Assembly (NCBI GenBank): GCA_035317085.1
Contig: DATHHS010000168.1
Location: 1 to 21,388, forward strand
Direction of reading: 5' to 3'
Length of the DNA stretch: 21,388 nucleotides
DNA from: VBDM01 sp035317085
GTDB lineage: Bacteria > Pseudomonadota > Gammaproteobacteria > Burkholderiales > SG8-39
Part shown: positions 1-7,366 of the stretch, one piece after another
How positions within the stretch are numbered: position 1 is the stretch's first letter
How the letters are laid out: each line of letters opens with the position of its first letter
The notes under the pieces: model-generated
Told to the model about the DNA's origin: nothing
Databases searched by the model: none
What the model saw: only the letters and a program-made list of their open reading frames with translations
Translations under genes and position numbers: made by a program

Positions 1-1266
1 GGACCCGGTGGTTCGGCTGAGCACCCGCTCGCAGATTGCAACCGTGCGCTCCGTGGCACCGCGATGGGCCGCGCAAAATGCGATCCCGGCTTTTCCCATG
101 CGTTCGCGCAGACTTCGATCCTGAAGGAGCGAACGCGCGACCCGCATGACCTCACCGGCGTCCTTGACTCGCGCCGCCGCGCCGGCAGCAATCGCGGCTT
201 CGGCCGCCTGGGCGAAATTGTAAGTGTAGGGTCCGATCAATACCGGTACGCCCGCCGCACAAGCTTCGATCAGATTCTGGCCGCCGTAGGCGAGCAGGCT
301 TCCGCCGACGAAGGCCGCGTCGCAGGCCCGGTAGTAGGCGTCCATTTCACCCATGCTGTCCCCGAGCACGACATCGCAGCCGCCTTCGAGCCCGGTGCCG
401 GCGCTGCGCCGCACGAACTTCAGCCCACGTACCTCAAGAAGCTCCGCAACCGCGTCGAAGCGTTGCGGGTGCCGCGGCACGATGACCAATATTGCGTCAC
501 CGAGTGCGTTGTTCTCCAAAGCATCAAGCAACAGCTCTTCCTCGCCCTCCCGCGTGCTTGCGGCGAGCAGTACCGCACGGGCGCCGAACCGAGCCCGAAA
601 TTGCGCCGCGAGCGTTTCGCTCCCGGCGTTCGGCTGGGCGTCGAACTTGAGATTCCCCGTGACTTCGACTGCGCGCGCGCCGAGCGATCGAAGCCGTTCG
701 GCATCCTCGGCTGTCTGCGCGGCAACCGCACTCAGGTCCTCCAGTGCAGCCCGCACGAGCGGTGCGGCCACGGCATAACCGCGGGCCGACTTGGCTGACA
801 TTCGCGCGTTGGCGAGCAAGAGCGGTACATCGGAGCGCTTACATTCCTCCACGAGATGGAACCAGATCTCCGTTTCCATGAGAATGCCGAGTTTCGGGCG
901 AAAGTGACTCAGGAACCGTCTGACGGCGGAAGGGTAGTCGTAAGCGAGCCACGCCACGCGCACATTGCCGCCGAGGAGTCGCTGTGCCGCTTCGCGACCG
1001 GTTGCGGTCATCTGGGTAATCAGAAGCTCGCAGTCCGGATGACGGGACCGAAGCGCCTTCAGCAAGGGCTCAGCCGCACGCGTCTCGCCCATCGATACCG
1101 CATGCAACCAGATCACCGGCTTTCCGGAAGCCGGAGGGTAAAAGCCGAACCGTTCGCCGAGGTTCCGCCGGTACTCAGGCTCCGCGCGCCCGCGCCACCA
1201 CAGCCGCGCCAGCACGAAAGGAAAAGCGAGCCAAATGAGCAATCGGTAGCCGGCCCGCCACATCAT
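1..1266 (-). CDS. waaA: 3-deoxy-D-manno-octulosonic acid (Kdo) transferase, C-terminal end beyond the window
   Basis: The enzyme transfers Kdo from CMP-Kdo to lipid IVA at the inner face of the cytoplasmic membrane, the first step of the LPS inner core. 422 residues are visible with no stop before the left edge; full-length family members are about 420-430 residues, so very little is missing. Residues 7-24 form the hydrophobic N-terminal anchor. The conserved Glu of the family lies in HAVSMGET (Glu61). METEIW, the ANARMS motif and the C-terminal sugar-nucleotide region GGQNLIEACAAGVPVLIGP are all present. The start is the first of two adjacent ATGs (1266 and 1263). It has a GGAG a few bases upstream and overlaps the TGA of a short upstream reading frame (ATGA), which suggests translational coupling. 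Long plus-strand reading frames over this gene are shadows. Confidence 0.95.
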   Translation of the reverse strand, partial: MMWRAGYRLLIWLAFPFVLARLWWRGRAEPEYRRNLGERFGFYPPASGKPVIWLHAVSMGETRAAEPLLKALRSRHPDCELLITQMTATGREAAQRLLGGNVRVAWLAYDYPSAVRRFLSHFRPKLGILMETEIWFHLVEECKRSDVPLLLANARMSAKSARGYAVAAPLVRAALEDLSAVAAQTAEDAERLRSLGARAVEVTGNLKFDAQPNAGSETLAAQFRARFGARAVLLAASTREGEEELLLDALENNALGDAILVIVPRHPQRFDAVAELLEVRGLKFVRRSAGTGLEGGCDVVLGDSMGEMDAYYRACDAAFVGGSLLAYGGQNLIEACAAGVPVLIGPYTYNFAQAAEAAIAAGAAARVKDAGEVMRVARSLLQDRSLRERMGKAGIAFCAAHRGATERTVAICERVLSRTTGS

Positions 1267-1340
1267 AGGGCTCCGGCCACCGGAAGATCATGAACGGCCC
1301 CGCCGGGTGAAGAAGTCTTAACGATCAGGATTCTTTTCAT
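1263..1340 (-). pseudogene. N-terminal remnant of heptosyltransferase I (waaC), or a leader peptide derived from it
   Basis: A 25-codon frame begins at the ATG at 1340 and ends in a TGA that overlaps the waaA start. Its first eleven residues, MKRILIVKTSS, match the usual start of WaaC in Gram-negative bacteria. The following G, V-H and L-P positions also agree with the family pattern (SSxGDxxHxLP), although the family Asp is Gly here. The remaining roughly 300 residues of a heptosyltransferase are absent. waaC is commonly found just upstream of waaA, so an internal deletion that left the waaC start in front of waaA is the simplest reading. Whether it is still translated as a leader is unknown. 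Confidence 0.65.
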
Positions 1341-1379
1341 GAGCGCCCGGAGCGTAGGCCATAAGGCGGCGAAAGCGGT

Positions 1380-1385
1380 TAGAAT
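1380..1385 (+). promoter_or_regulatory. candidate -10 element (TAGAAT) for the WaaE-like/rml operon
   Basis: TAGAAT differs from the sigma-70 consensus at one position and lies 52 nt before the ATG at 1438. It is followed by a GC-rich stretch. I see no good -35 hexamer at 16-18 nt spacing. Two similar elements precede other operons in the window (14908 and 15957), which slightly raises confidence. Confidence 0.35.
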
Positions 1386-1403
1386 GCCGCGCACAAGCCG
1401 CTG

Positions 1404-1409
1404 ATTATA
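1404..1409 (-). promoter_or_regulatory. candidate -10 element (TATAAT) for the waaC remnant/waaA transcript
   Basis: Read on the minus strand this is a perfect TATAAT in a GC-rich context, about 63 nt before the ATG of the waaC remnant. No convincing -35 hexamer lies at 16-18 nt. It faces the plus-strand candidate at 1380, so the two predicted transcription starts would lie within a few bases of each other. Confidence 0.4.
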
Positions 1410-1437
1410 CGGGTTGGCCGGCCCTTCCCTCGCGCCC

Positions 1438-2184
1438 ATGCCCCTGTCTGTAGCCATCATTACCCGCAACGCCGCCGCGCAGCTGGAGCGCTGCCTTGCA
1501 AGCGTCGCCTTCGCCGAGGAGATCATCGTGGTGGACTCGGGCTCAACCGACGGCACAGTCGAACTCGCCGGCCGTCAGGGAGCGCGTGTACTCCAGCAAG
1601 AGTGGCTTGGATTCGGCCCGCAAAAGCAGTTCGCAGTCGACGCCGCAAGCCATGACTGGGTACTGTGCGTGGACGCGGACGAATCCCTGAGCCCTGAACT
1701 GCGCGCGACTATCGTCGCGGAACTCAAAGCACCGAGCGGCTTCGTCTATACCATGGCGCGCCGCAACCGCTTTCTGGGGCGCTGGCTCAAACATGGCGAA
1801 GGCTATCCCGACTGGAGCGTGCGCCTGTTTCACCGCGCCCATGCGCGCTGGGGCGACGAGCCCGTCCACGAAAAAGTCGCCGCCCGATCGCCGGTGCTAC
1901 GTCTTTCAGGCGACCTGTTGCACGATTCGGCGGAAACGCTGGAAAAATATCTCGACAAGCAGAACCGATACACGAGTCTCCAGGCCGAATTGCTGCGTGC
2001 CGCGGGTCATCGTGCGAACGCGCTGCAACTGGTATTCTCGCCCTTGCTTCGTTTCGTCAAATTCTACCTGGTGCGGCTCGGCTTTCTCGATGGCGTACCA
2101 GGACTGGTGCACATCACGATCGGTTGCATGAACAGCTTCAACAAGTACGCAAAGCTAAAGGCGCTGGAGCGCGCCTCGAAATGA
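1438..2184 (+). CDS. family 2 glycosyltransferase, WaaE/KdtX-like (LPS core)
   Basis: A 248-residue cytoplasmic GT-A glycosyltransferase. It starts with MPLSVAIITRN, followed by the nucleotide-binding strand IIVVDSGSTDGT and a metal-binding VDADES motif. The short length, the WLKHGEGYPDWSVRLF region and the position divergent from waaA match the WaaE/KdtX group, which adds a glucose to inner-core heptose in enterobacteria. The exact sugar here is not known. The ATG at 1438 is chosen because the fold begins immediately; a TTG at 1414 in the same frame would add eight non-conserved residues. No clear Shine-Dalgarno sequence is visible for either start. The last codon overlaps the rfbB ATG by 4 nt, tying it to the rhamnose operon. 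Confidence 0.85.
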   Translation: MPLSVAIITRNAAAQLERCLASVAFAEEIIVVDSGSTDGTVELAGRQGARVLQQEWLGFGPQKQFAVDAASHDWVLCVDADESLSPELRATIVAELKAPSGFVYTMARRNRFLGRWLKHGEGYPDWSVRLFHRAHARWGDEPVHEKVAARSPVLRLSGDLLHDSAETLEKYLDKQNRYTSLQAELLRAAGHRANALQLVFSPLLRFVKFYLVRLGFLDGVPGLVHITIGCMNSFNKYAKLKALERASK

Positions 2185-3251
2185 CCGTTCTCGTCACGGG
2201 GGGCGCGGGTTTTATCGGTTCCAATTTCGTCCTCGATTGGGTTGCTCAGGGTACGGAGCCGATTGTCAATCTCGACAAACTCACGTACGCGGGCAATCCG
2301 GCCAATCTCGAAGCACTGAAGGACAATCCCGCGCATGTCTTTGTCCACGGAGATATCTGCGACAAAGATCGGGTACAGCGACTGATCGAGCGACACACTC
2401 CGCGCGCGATCGTGCACTTTGCCGCCGAGAGCCACGTCGACCGTTCCATTCACGGACCCGAGGAGTTCGTTCAGACCAACGTCGTCGGCACTTTCTGTCT
2501 CCTCGAGGAGGCGCGCGCCTACTGGGAGAAACTGCCGCAACCCGAGCGCGACGCGTTCCGGTTCCTGCACATCTCCACCGACGAAGTCTACGGCTCGCTC
2601 GGACCAGGCGATCCGCCTTTCAGCGAGACGACTCCCTATGCGCCGAACAGTCCGTATGCGGCGTCAAAGGCAGCGTCGGACCATCTGGTTCGCGCCTTTC
2701 ATCACACCTATGGTCTGCCCGCTTTAGTGACGAACTGCAGCAACAACTACGGTCCGTATCAGTTCCCGGAGAAGCTCGTCCCTCTCATGATCCTGAACGC
2801 GCTCATGGGCAAACCGCTACCGGTGTACGGCGATGGCAAGAATGTGCGCGATTGGGTGTTCGTGCAGGACCATTGCGCGGCGATCCGTGCAGTCCTCGCG
2901 CACGGGCGCGCTGGAGAAACCTACAACATCGGCGGCAACGCCGAGAAGACCAACCTCGAGATGGTGAACGCCATCTGCAGGCTCCTCGACGAAGCCCAGC
3001 CCCACCGCAAGACCCCTCATGCGGAGCTCATCACGTTCGTCAAGGACCGCCCGGGCCATGACCAGCGTTATGCGATGGACGCGGGCAAGATGTCGCGCGA
3101 ACTTGGCTGGAAGCCGGCTGAGAGCTTCGAATCCGGACTGCGCAAGACGGTGGCCTGGTTTCTGGACAGTCCGGACTGGGTCGCCCATGTGACGAGCGGC
3201 GCCTATCGCAACTGGATCGAAAAGAACTACGCCAAGCGGGGCGCGGCATGA
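2181..3251 (+). CDS. rfbB: dTDP-glucose 4,6-dehydratase
   Basis: It converts dTDP-glucose to dTDP-4-keto-6-deoxyglucose, the second step of dTDP-L-rhamnose synthesis, in the cytoplasm. The 356-residue protein has the NAD-binding GGAGFIG at 7-13, the HFAAESHVDRS stretch, the catalytic STDEVYG (Thr133, Asp134, Glu135) and the Tyr159/Lys163 pair in YAASK. NCSNNYGPYQFPEKLVPL and the C-terminal DRPGHDQRYA signature are also present. The length is typical of RmlB. The ATG at 2181 overlaps the preceding stop (ATGA) and gives the expected MTVLVTGG start; upstream codons in the same frame lie inside the preceding gene and are not conserved. Confidence 0.97.
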   Translation: MTVLVTGGAGFIGSNFVLDWVAQGTEPIVNLDKLTYAGNPANLEALKDNPAHVFVHGDICDKDRVQRLIERHTPRAIVHFAAESHVDRSIHGPEEFVQTNVVGTFCLLEEARAYWEKLPQPERDAFRFLHISTDEVYGSLGPGDPPFSETTPYAPNSPYAASKAASDHLVRAFHHTYGLPALVTNCSNNYGPYQFPEKLVPLMILNALMGKPLPVYGDGKNVRDWVFVQDHCAAIRAVLAHGRAGETYNIGGNAEKTNLEMVNAICRLLDEAQPHRKTPHAELITFVKDRPGHDQRYAMDAGKMSRELGWKPAESFESGLRKTVAWFLDSPDWVAHVTSGAYRNWIEKNYAKRGAA

Positions 3252-4129
3252 AAGGCATCGTCCTCGCCGGCGGCAGCGGCACACGGCTCTACCCGGTGAC
3301 CCAGGTCGTGTCCAAGCAACTGCTGCCGGTCTACGACAAGCCGATGATCTATTACCCCTTGAGCACGCTGATGCTCGCCGACATCCGCGACATCCTCGTC
3401 ATTTCCACGCCGGATGACACGCCGCGTTTCGAAAAGCTTCTCGGCAACGGTGCGTCCTGGGGGATGCGTTTCAGCTACAAAATACAGCCGGAGCCGAAGG
3501 GCATTGCCCAGGCGTTCCTCGTCGGCGAGAAGTTCATCGGCACCGAGGCCTGTGCGCTGGTGCTCGGGGACAATATTTTCTACGGCCACGACCTGCAACC
3601 CATATTCGGGCAGGCGGCGAAGAAATCCTCCGGCGCGACCGTATTCGCCTACCGGGTGCAGGACCCGCAGCGCTACGGCGTGGTTGAGTTCGATGTTAAG
3701 GGCCGCGCCCTCAGCATCGAGGAAAAGCCGGCGCAGCCCAAGTCGCACTATGCGGTGACGGGTCTCTATTTCTACGACGACCAGGTCGTGCGCATTGCAA
3801 AATCGCTCAAGCCTTCGGCACGCGGGGAACTGGAGATCACCGACGTCAATCGCCATTACCTAAAAGAGGGCGCGCTTCACGTGGAGACGCTGGGGCGGGG
3901 ACACGCGTGGCTCGATACCGGCACCTACGAATCTCTGCTCGAAGCCAGCCATTTCATCGAGACGCTGGAGCGGCGGCAGGGTCTCAAGATCGGCTGCCCC
4001 GAAGAGATCGCCTGGCACAAGAAGTGGATCAACGACGCACAGCTCGAAGCGCTGGCGGCACCTCTCAGGAACAGCGGTTACGGGACCTACCTGCTGTCGC
4101 TGCTGCGCGATGGCCCGCGCAACGCATGA
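3248..4129 (+). CDS. rfbA: glucose-1-phosphate thymidylyltransferase
   Basis: It makes dTDP-glucose from glucose-1-phosphate and dTTP, the committed step towards dTDP-L-rhamnose, and the family is usually feedback-inhibited by dTDP-rhamnose. The 293-residue protein matches the family length. The nucleotide-binding signature LAGGSGTRLYP is at 6-16, followed by SKQLLPVYDKPMIYYPL. LGDNIFYG, EEKPAQPKS, VTGLYFYD and the RGHAWLDTGTYESLLEA segment are all present. Its ATG overlaps the rfbB stop by 4 nt and its own stop overlaps the rfbC ATG by 4 nt, so translation of the operon is probably coupled. Confidence 0.97.
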   Translation: MKGIVLAGGSGTRLYPVTQVVSKQLLPVYDKPMIYYPLSTLMLADIRDILVISTPDDTPRFEKLLGNGASWGMRFSYKIQPEPKGIAQAFLVGEKFIGTEACALVLGDNIFYGHDLQPIFGQAAKKSSGATVFAYRVQDPQRYGVVEFDVKGRALSIEEKPAQPKSHYAVTGLYFYDDQVVRIAKSLKPSARGELEITDVNRHYLKEGALHVETLGRGHAWLDTGTYESLLEASHFIETLERRQGLKIGCPEEIAWHKKWINDAQLEALAAPLRNSGYGTYLLSLLRDGPRNA

Positions 4130-4668
4130 AGGTCATTCCGACCCGGCTCCCGGAAGTGCTGCTTCTCGAACCCCGTGTATTCGGCGATTCGCGCGGCTTT
4201 TTCTTCGAGAGCTGGAACGAACGGGAATCCGAGCTCGCCGGAATCCGGGCACACTTCGTCCAGGACAACCACTCGCGCTCGGAGAAGGGCGTTTTGCGCG
4301 GACTGCACTACCAGATCCGCCAGCCGCAGGGGAAACTCGTCCGCGTCGTCGCAGGAGAAATCTTCGACGTGGCGGTGGACATCCGCCGCAACTCGCCCAA
4401 TTTCGGCCGATGGGAAGGCGTTCGCCTGGACGCGGATTCGCACAAGATGCTATGGATTCCCATCGGTTTCGCACACGGCTTCTGCGTACTGAGCGACTTC
4501 GCGGAAGTGCTCTACAAGGCCACGGACTTCTACGCACCCGAGCACGAACGCTGCATTCTCTGGGACGATCCGGCCCTTCATATCGACTGGCCCCTCTCCA
4601 GTCCGCCCGCATTGTCGGCCAAAGACGCCGCCGGCACGCCGCTGCGTGATGCCGAAGTGTTTCAGTGA
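4126..4668 (+). CDS. rfbC: dTDP-4-dehydrorhamnose 3,5-epimerase
   Basis: It epimerises C3 and C5 of dTDP-4-keto-6-deoxyglucose in the third step of dTDP-L-rhamnose synthesis. The 180-residue cupin-fold protein has the usual length. The markers seen are FGDSRGFFFESWN, the QDNHSRS segment, the catalytic-base His61 in VLRGLHYQ, the FDVAVDIRRNSP strand and the FAHGFCVLSD turn. The DDPAL/IDWPL end and a late SAKD motif are as expected. The ATG at 4126 is chosen because it yields the standard N-terminus and overlaps the rfbA stop; the reading frame continues upstream but only as antisense-like, unconserved sequence inside rfbA. Confidence 0.96.
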   Translation: MKVIPTRLPEVLLLEPRVFGDSRGFFFESWNERESELAGIRAHFVQDNHSRSEKGVLRGLHYQIRQPQGKLVRVVAGEIFDVAVDIRRNSPNFGRWEGVRLDADSHKMLWIPIGFAHGFCVLSDFAEVLYKATDFYAPEHERCILWDDPALHIDWPLSSPPALSAKDAAGTPLRDAEVFQ

Positions 4669-5513
4669 AGATTCTGTTGATCGGAAGAAACGGGCAAGTC
4701 GGCTGGGAACTCGAACGGTGCCTCCCGCCTCTCGGACAGGTATTCGCGTTCGATCGCGCATCGCTCGATCTGGCGGACCCGGACCAGATCGTCGCGAGAG
4801 TGCGCGAGGTGAAACCGGAACTCATCGTCAACGCGGCGGCCTACACTGCCGTGGACCTCGCCGAGTCCGAGCCGGAACTCGCTATGCGAGTCAACGGCGC
4901 TGCGCCGGAGGTTCTCGCGGAGGAAGCGAAGCGCCTCGGAGCACTGCTGATCCACTACTCGACGGACTATGTCTTTGACGGCGCTAAATCCTCGCCGTAT
5001 CTCGAGACCGACTCCCCGAATCCGATCAACGTCTACGGCAGAAGCAAGCTCGAAGGCGAGCGGGCGATCCAAGCGAGCGGCTGCCGGCACCTGATCCTGC
5101 GCACAAGCTGGGTGTACGGCATACGAGGCACGAACTTCCTTCTCACGATTTTGCGCCTGGCACATGAACGGCGCGAGCTGCGCGTGGTGGACGACCAAAT
5201 CGGAGCGCCGACGTGGTGCCGCGATATCGCACATGGCACCATACGAGTGGCGAACCTTGCTGCCAGAGGTGAATTGGGAGGCCTGTTCCATATGACGGCA
5301 AGCGGTGCGACGAGCTGGCACGGTTTCGCTCGCGAAATTCTGGCGATCGCAAGACTCGACGCGCCGGTGGTGCCGATCAGTTCGAGCCAATACCGGTCCC
5401 TCGCGAGACGTCCCGCAAATTCGCAGTTGTTGTGCACGAAGCTCTGTACCTTCGACATCGACTTGCCGGAGTGGTCGAGCTCCCTATCCGACTGCCTAGC
5501 AGACGCGGCATAG
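4665..5513 (+). CDS. rfbD: dTDP-4-dehydrorhamnose reductase
   Basis: It catalyses the final NAD(P)H-dependent reduction that yields dTDP-L-rhamnose. The 282-residue short-chain dehydrogenase starts at a GTG that overlaps the rfbC stop (GTGA). It has the nucleotide-binding GRNGQVGWEL near the N-terminus, VNAAAYTAVDLAE, the STDYVFDG motif (Thr100) and the Tyr124/Lys128 pair in YGRSK. LRTSWVYG and the VDDQIGAPTW substrate region are also present. The C-terminal third (from about residue 235) is less conserved than usual but keeps the RRPANSQL segment. It is the last gene of the overlapping set; a possible terminator follows. Confidence 0.95.
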   Translation: MKILLIGRNGQVGWELERCLPPLGQVFAFDRASLDLADPDQIVARVREVKPELIVNAAAYTAVDLAESEPELAMRVNGAAPEVLAEEAKRLGALLIHYSTDYVFDGAKSSPYLETDSPNPINVYGRSKLEGERAIQASGCRHLILRTSWVYGIRGTNFLLTILRLAHERRELRVVDDQIGAPTWCRDIAHGTIRVANLAARGELGGLFHMTASGATSWHGFAREILAIARLDAPVVPISSSQYRSLARRPANSQLLCTKLCTFDIDLPEWSSSLSDCLADAA

Positions 5514-5525
5514 ACCCATGATTCC

Positions 5526-5548
5526 GTACGCGGGCGCATGCTTTTTTT
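5526..5548 (+). terminator. weak intrinsic terminator candidate after rfbD
   Basis: An imperfect stem (GTA-GC paired with GC-ATGC, containing one mismatch and one G-U pair) is followed directly by seven T residues at 5542-5548. It lies 12 nt past the rfbD stop and before a new gene. The stem is weak, so termination would be partial at best. Confidence 0.35.
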
Positions 5549-5575
5549 CCTTTCAGGCGAGCCTGCGTTGCTGCA

Positions 5576-6448
5576 ATGCTCGGCCCGGACGACGATTCTA
5601 TGAGCGTTAAGCACCCCTCGGAAGTTAAGACCGCTCCCAACCGTGGATCCGTCAGCGTCATCATCCCCTGTTACAGGTGTGCCCAGACCATACGCCGCGC
5701 GGTTTCGTCGGTCGCCGGGCAGTCTCTCCTCCCTGCGGAGCTGATTCTGGTCGACGATGCGAGCGGAGACGGGACTCTGCACGAGCTTCGCGAGTTGCAG
5801 CACAGCTTCCGCGAGAATTGGATAAAAGTAATTTTGCTCCAGCGGAATTTGGGAGCCGGGAGCGCGCGCAATGCGGGTTGGGATGCGGCGTCATGCAAGT
5901 ACATTGCGTTTTTGGACGCCGATGACGCGTGGCATCCGAGAAAAATCGAGATCCAGCACGCGTTCATGGAAGCGCATCCCGAGATGGCACTGAGCGGGCA
6001 CGCGCACCGGCGAATCACCGACGGCGACCCTGTCGGCGGGGCCCTCATGCATCAGGGCTTCCGCCTGATTTCGCGCTGGGAACTGCTGCTGTCCAATCGA
6101 TTTGTCACCCCGTCCATTATGCTGAGGCGGGACTCCCCCTACCGGTTTAGGGCGGGCCAGCGCCATATGGAGGACCACCTTCTCTGGCTCGAGATTGCCT
6201 CAGACGGGGCGCGGACGGTTCGATTGAACGAAGTCCTCGTATTCACGTACAAGGCCCCGGTCGGATATTCTGGGCTGTCCGCACAGAGGTGGAAAATGAG
6301 AAGGGCCGAACTTTCCAATTTTTGGTACCTTCACCGGACCGAACGTCTCGGACTCGTTCCGACTATCACACTGTGCGCTTACTCGCTGATGAAGCACGTG
6401 CGCAGTGCGCTGCTTCATGTCGGTGAGGCAATTGGCGGCCAGCCGTGA
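5576..6448 (+). CDS. family 2 glycosyltransferase
   Basis: A 290-residue GT-A glycosyltransferase, predicted cytoplasmic or peripheral at the membrane. After about 24 variable residues comes SVSVIIPCYRC, then LILVDDASGDGT, the NLGAGSARNAGWDAA helix and the metal-binding FLDADDAWHP. MEDHLLWLEIA is a plausible catalytic-base region. The donor and acceptor cannot be read from the sequence; a role in adding an O-unit sugar is inferred from context. The start could be the ATG at 5576 or the one at 5600; neither has a clear ribosome-binding site. Three 60-base lines counted by hand within this gene are 53-55% G+C, against 73% for one line in wbpM, suggesting a different origin from the flanks. Confidence 0.85.
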   Translation: MLGPDDDSMSVKHPSEVKTAPNRGSVSVIIPCYRCAQTIRRAVSSVAGQSLLPAELILVDDASGDGTLHELRELQHSFRENWIKVILLQRNLGAGSARNAGWDAASCKYIAFLDADDAWHPRKIEIQHAFMEAHPEMALSGHAHRRITDGDPVGGALMHQGFRLISRWELLLSNRFVTPSIMLRRDSPYRFRAGQRHMEDHLLWLEIASDGARTVRLNEVLVFTYKAPVGYSGLSAQRWKMRRAELSNFWYLHRTERLGLVPTITLCAYSLMKHVRSALLHVGEAIGGQP

Positions 6449-6452
6449 ATAT

Positions 6453-6478
6453 CCTCGCACGCCCGCGGGCTTGCGAGG
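6453..6478. other. strong hairpin between two glycosyltransferase genes
   Basis: CCTCGCA at 6453-6459 is perfectly complementary to TGCGAGG at 6472-6478. The interior holds the palindrome GCCCGCGGGC, so the stem continues after one C/T mismatch. It lies five bases after the stop of the upstream glycosyltransferase. No T-run follows on either strand, so it is not a classical intrinsic terminator. It could stabilise the upstream mRNA 3' end or reduce read-through. Confidence 0.5.
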
Positions 6479-6503
6479 CCGCTGCCGATCGTCATAGTCT
6501 GAA

Positions 6504-7334
6504 ATGGGGCGAAGGGTGAACGGCCGGTCGGGAGAATCCGCAAGCTCGGCAGCGGATGTCCCCCAAGTATCGATCTCCGTAGTCAGCCACAGCCAGGCCG
6601 ATCTCGTGCATCTCCTGCTTCGCGATCTGTCCCTGCACAGCAAGACAGCGATCGAGGTTCTTCTCACCGTAAACGTACCCGAGTCGCTGCCGTTCGACCC
6701 GACACGCTTCAAGTTTCCGGTGCGAATCACGGACAATATCAAAGTACGAGGTTTCGGCGCAAACCACAACGCTGCGTTCCAAAGATGCAAGAGCAAGTAT
6801 TTTTGCGTGATGAACCCCGACATTCGTCTGGAAGGCGATCCTTTTCCGGCCTTGTTCGCCTGCCTGGAGGACTCGCTGGCAGGCATCGCGGCGCCGATGA
6901 TACTCAACCCTGAGGGTGCGATTGAAGACAGCGCAAGACGCTTTCCAACGCCGTGGACAATCGTGAAAAAGGCGCTGCGAAGTTCGCCGGGAATCGAGTA
7001 TGCGGTGAGCGGATCCGAGCCGCTCTATCCCGACTGGGTCGCAGGAATGTTCATGCTCATTCCAAGTGCTCTCTACGCGGAAATCGGGGGATTCGACGAA
7101 AGGTATTTCCTCTACTACGAGGACGTCGATCTCTGCGCCCGCCTCGCCAGCCGCGACCGGCGCGTGGTGCTATGTCCCGGCGCAATCGCGGTCCACAACG
7201 CACGGCGACAAAGTCGAAGCAGCCTGCGCTTTTTGCGCTTGCACTTCTCGAGCATGCTTCGATTTTTTCTCACTCACCGCGCAGCTCATCTCCAAAGACT
7301 GAAAAGGACCCACACAGGTTCGCGTTCCGCTTGA
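6504..7334 (+). CDS. family 2 glycosyltransferase, rhamnosyltransferase-like (WbbL group)
   Basis: A 276-residue GT-A glycosyltransferase. SISVVSHSQADL begins the fold at about residue 23. FGANHNAAF, the metal-binding VMNPDIRLEGD, APMILNPEG and a WVAGMFMLIP segment follow. The C-terminal FDERYFLYYEDVDLCARLAS motif is typical of the WbbL-type rhamnosyltransferase group. As dTDP-rhamnose is made just upstream, a rhamnosyl donor is a reasonable inference but not proven. The C-terminus ends in a basic amphipathic stretch that may contact the membrane. The ATG at 6504 lacks a clear ribosome-binding site, and an in-frame GTG at 6516 is an alternative. It converges with the next gene across a 32-nt gap that shows nothing notable. 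Confidence 0.85.
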   Translation: MGRRVNGRSGESASSAADVPQVSISVVSHSQADLVHLLLRDLSLHSKTAIEVLLTVNVPESLPFDPTRFKFPVRITDNIKVRGFGANHNAAFQRCKSKYFCVMNPDIRLEGDPFPALFACLEDSLAGIAAPMILNPEGAIEDSARRFPTPWTIVKKALRSSPGIEYAVSGSEPLYPDWVAGMFMLIPSALYAEIGGFDERYFLYYEDVDLCARLASRDRRVVLCPGAIAVHNARRQSRSSLRFLRLHFSSMLRFFLTHRAAHLQRLKRTHTGSRSA

Positions 7335-7366
7335 CCGCCGCTAGGCACGCCCCACCGAACTCGAGG

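Noticed and set aside
64..1293. Plus-strand open frames over the left edge
   Set aside because: The minus strand encodes WaaA continuously from 1266 to the window edge with all family motifs.
7335..7366. Terminator between the convergent glycosyltransferases
   Set aside because: The 32-nt gap has no stable stem and no T-run on either strand.
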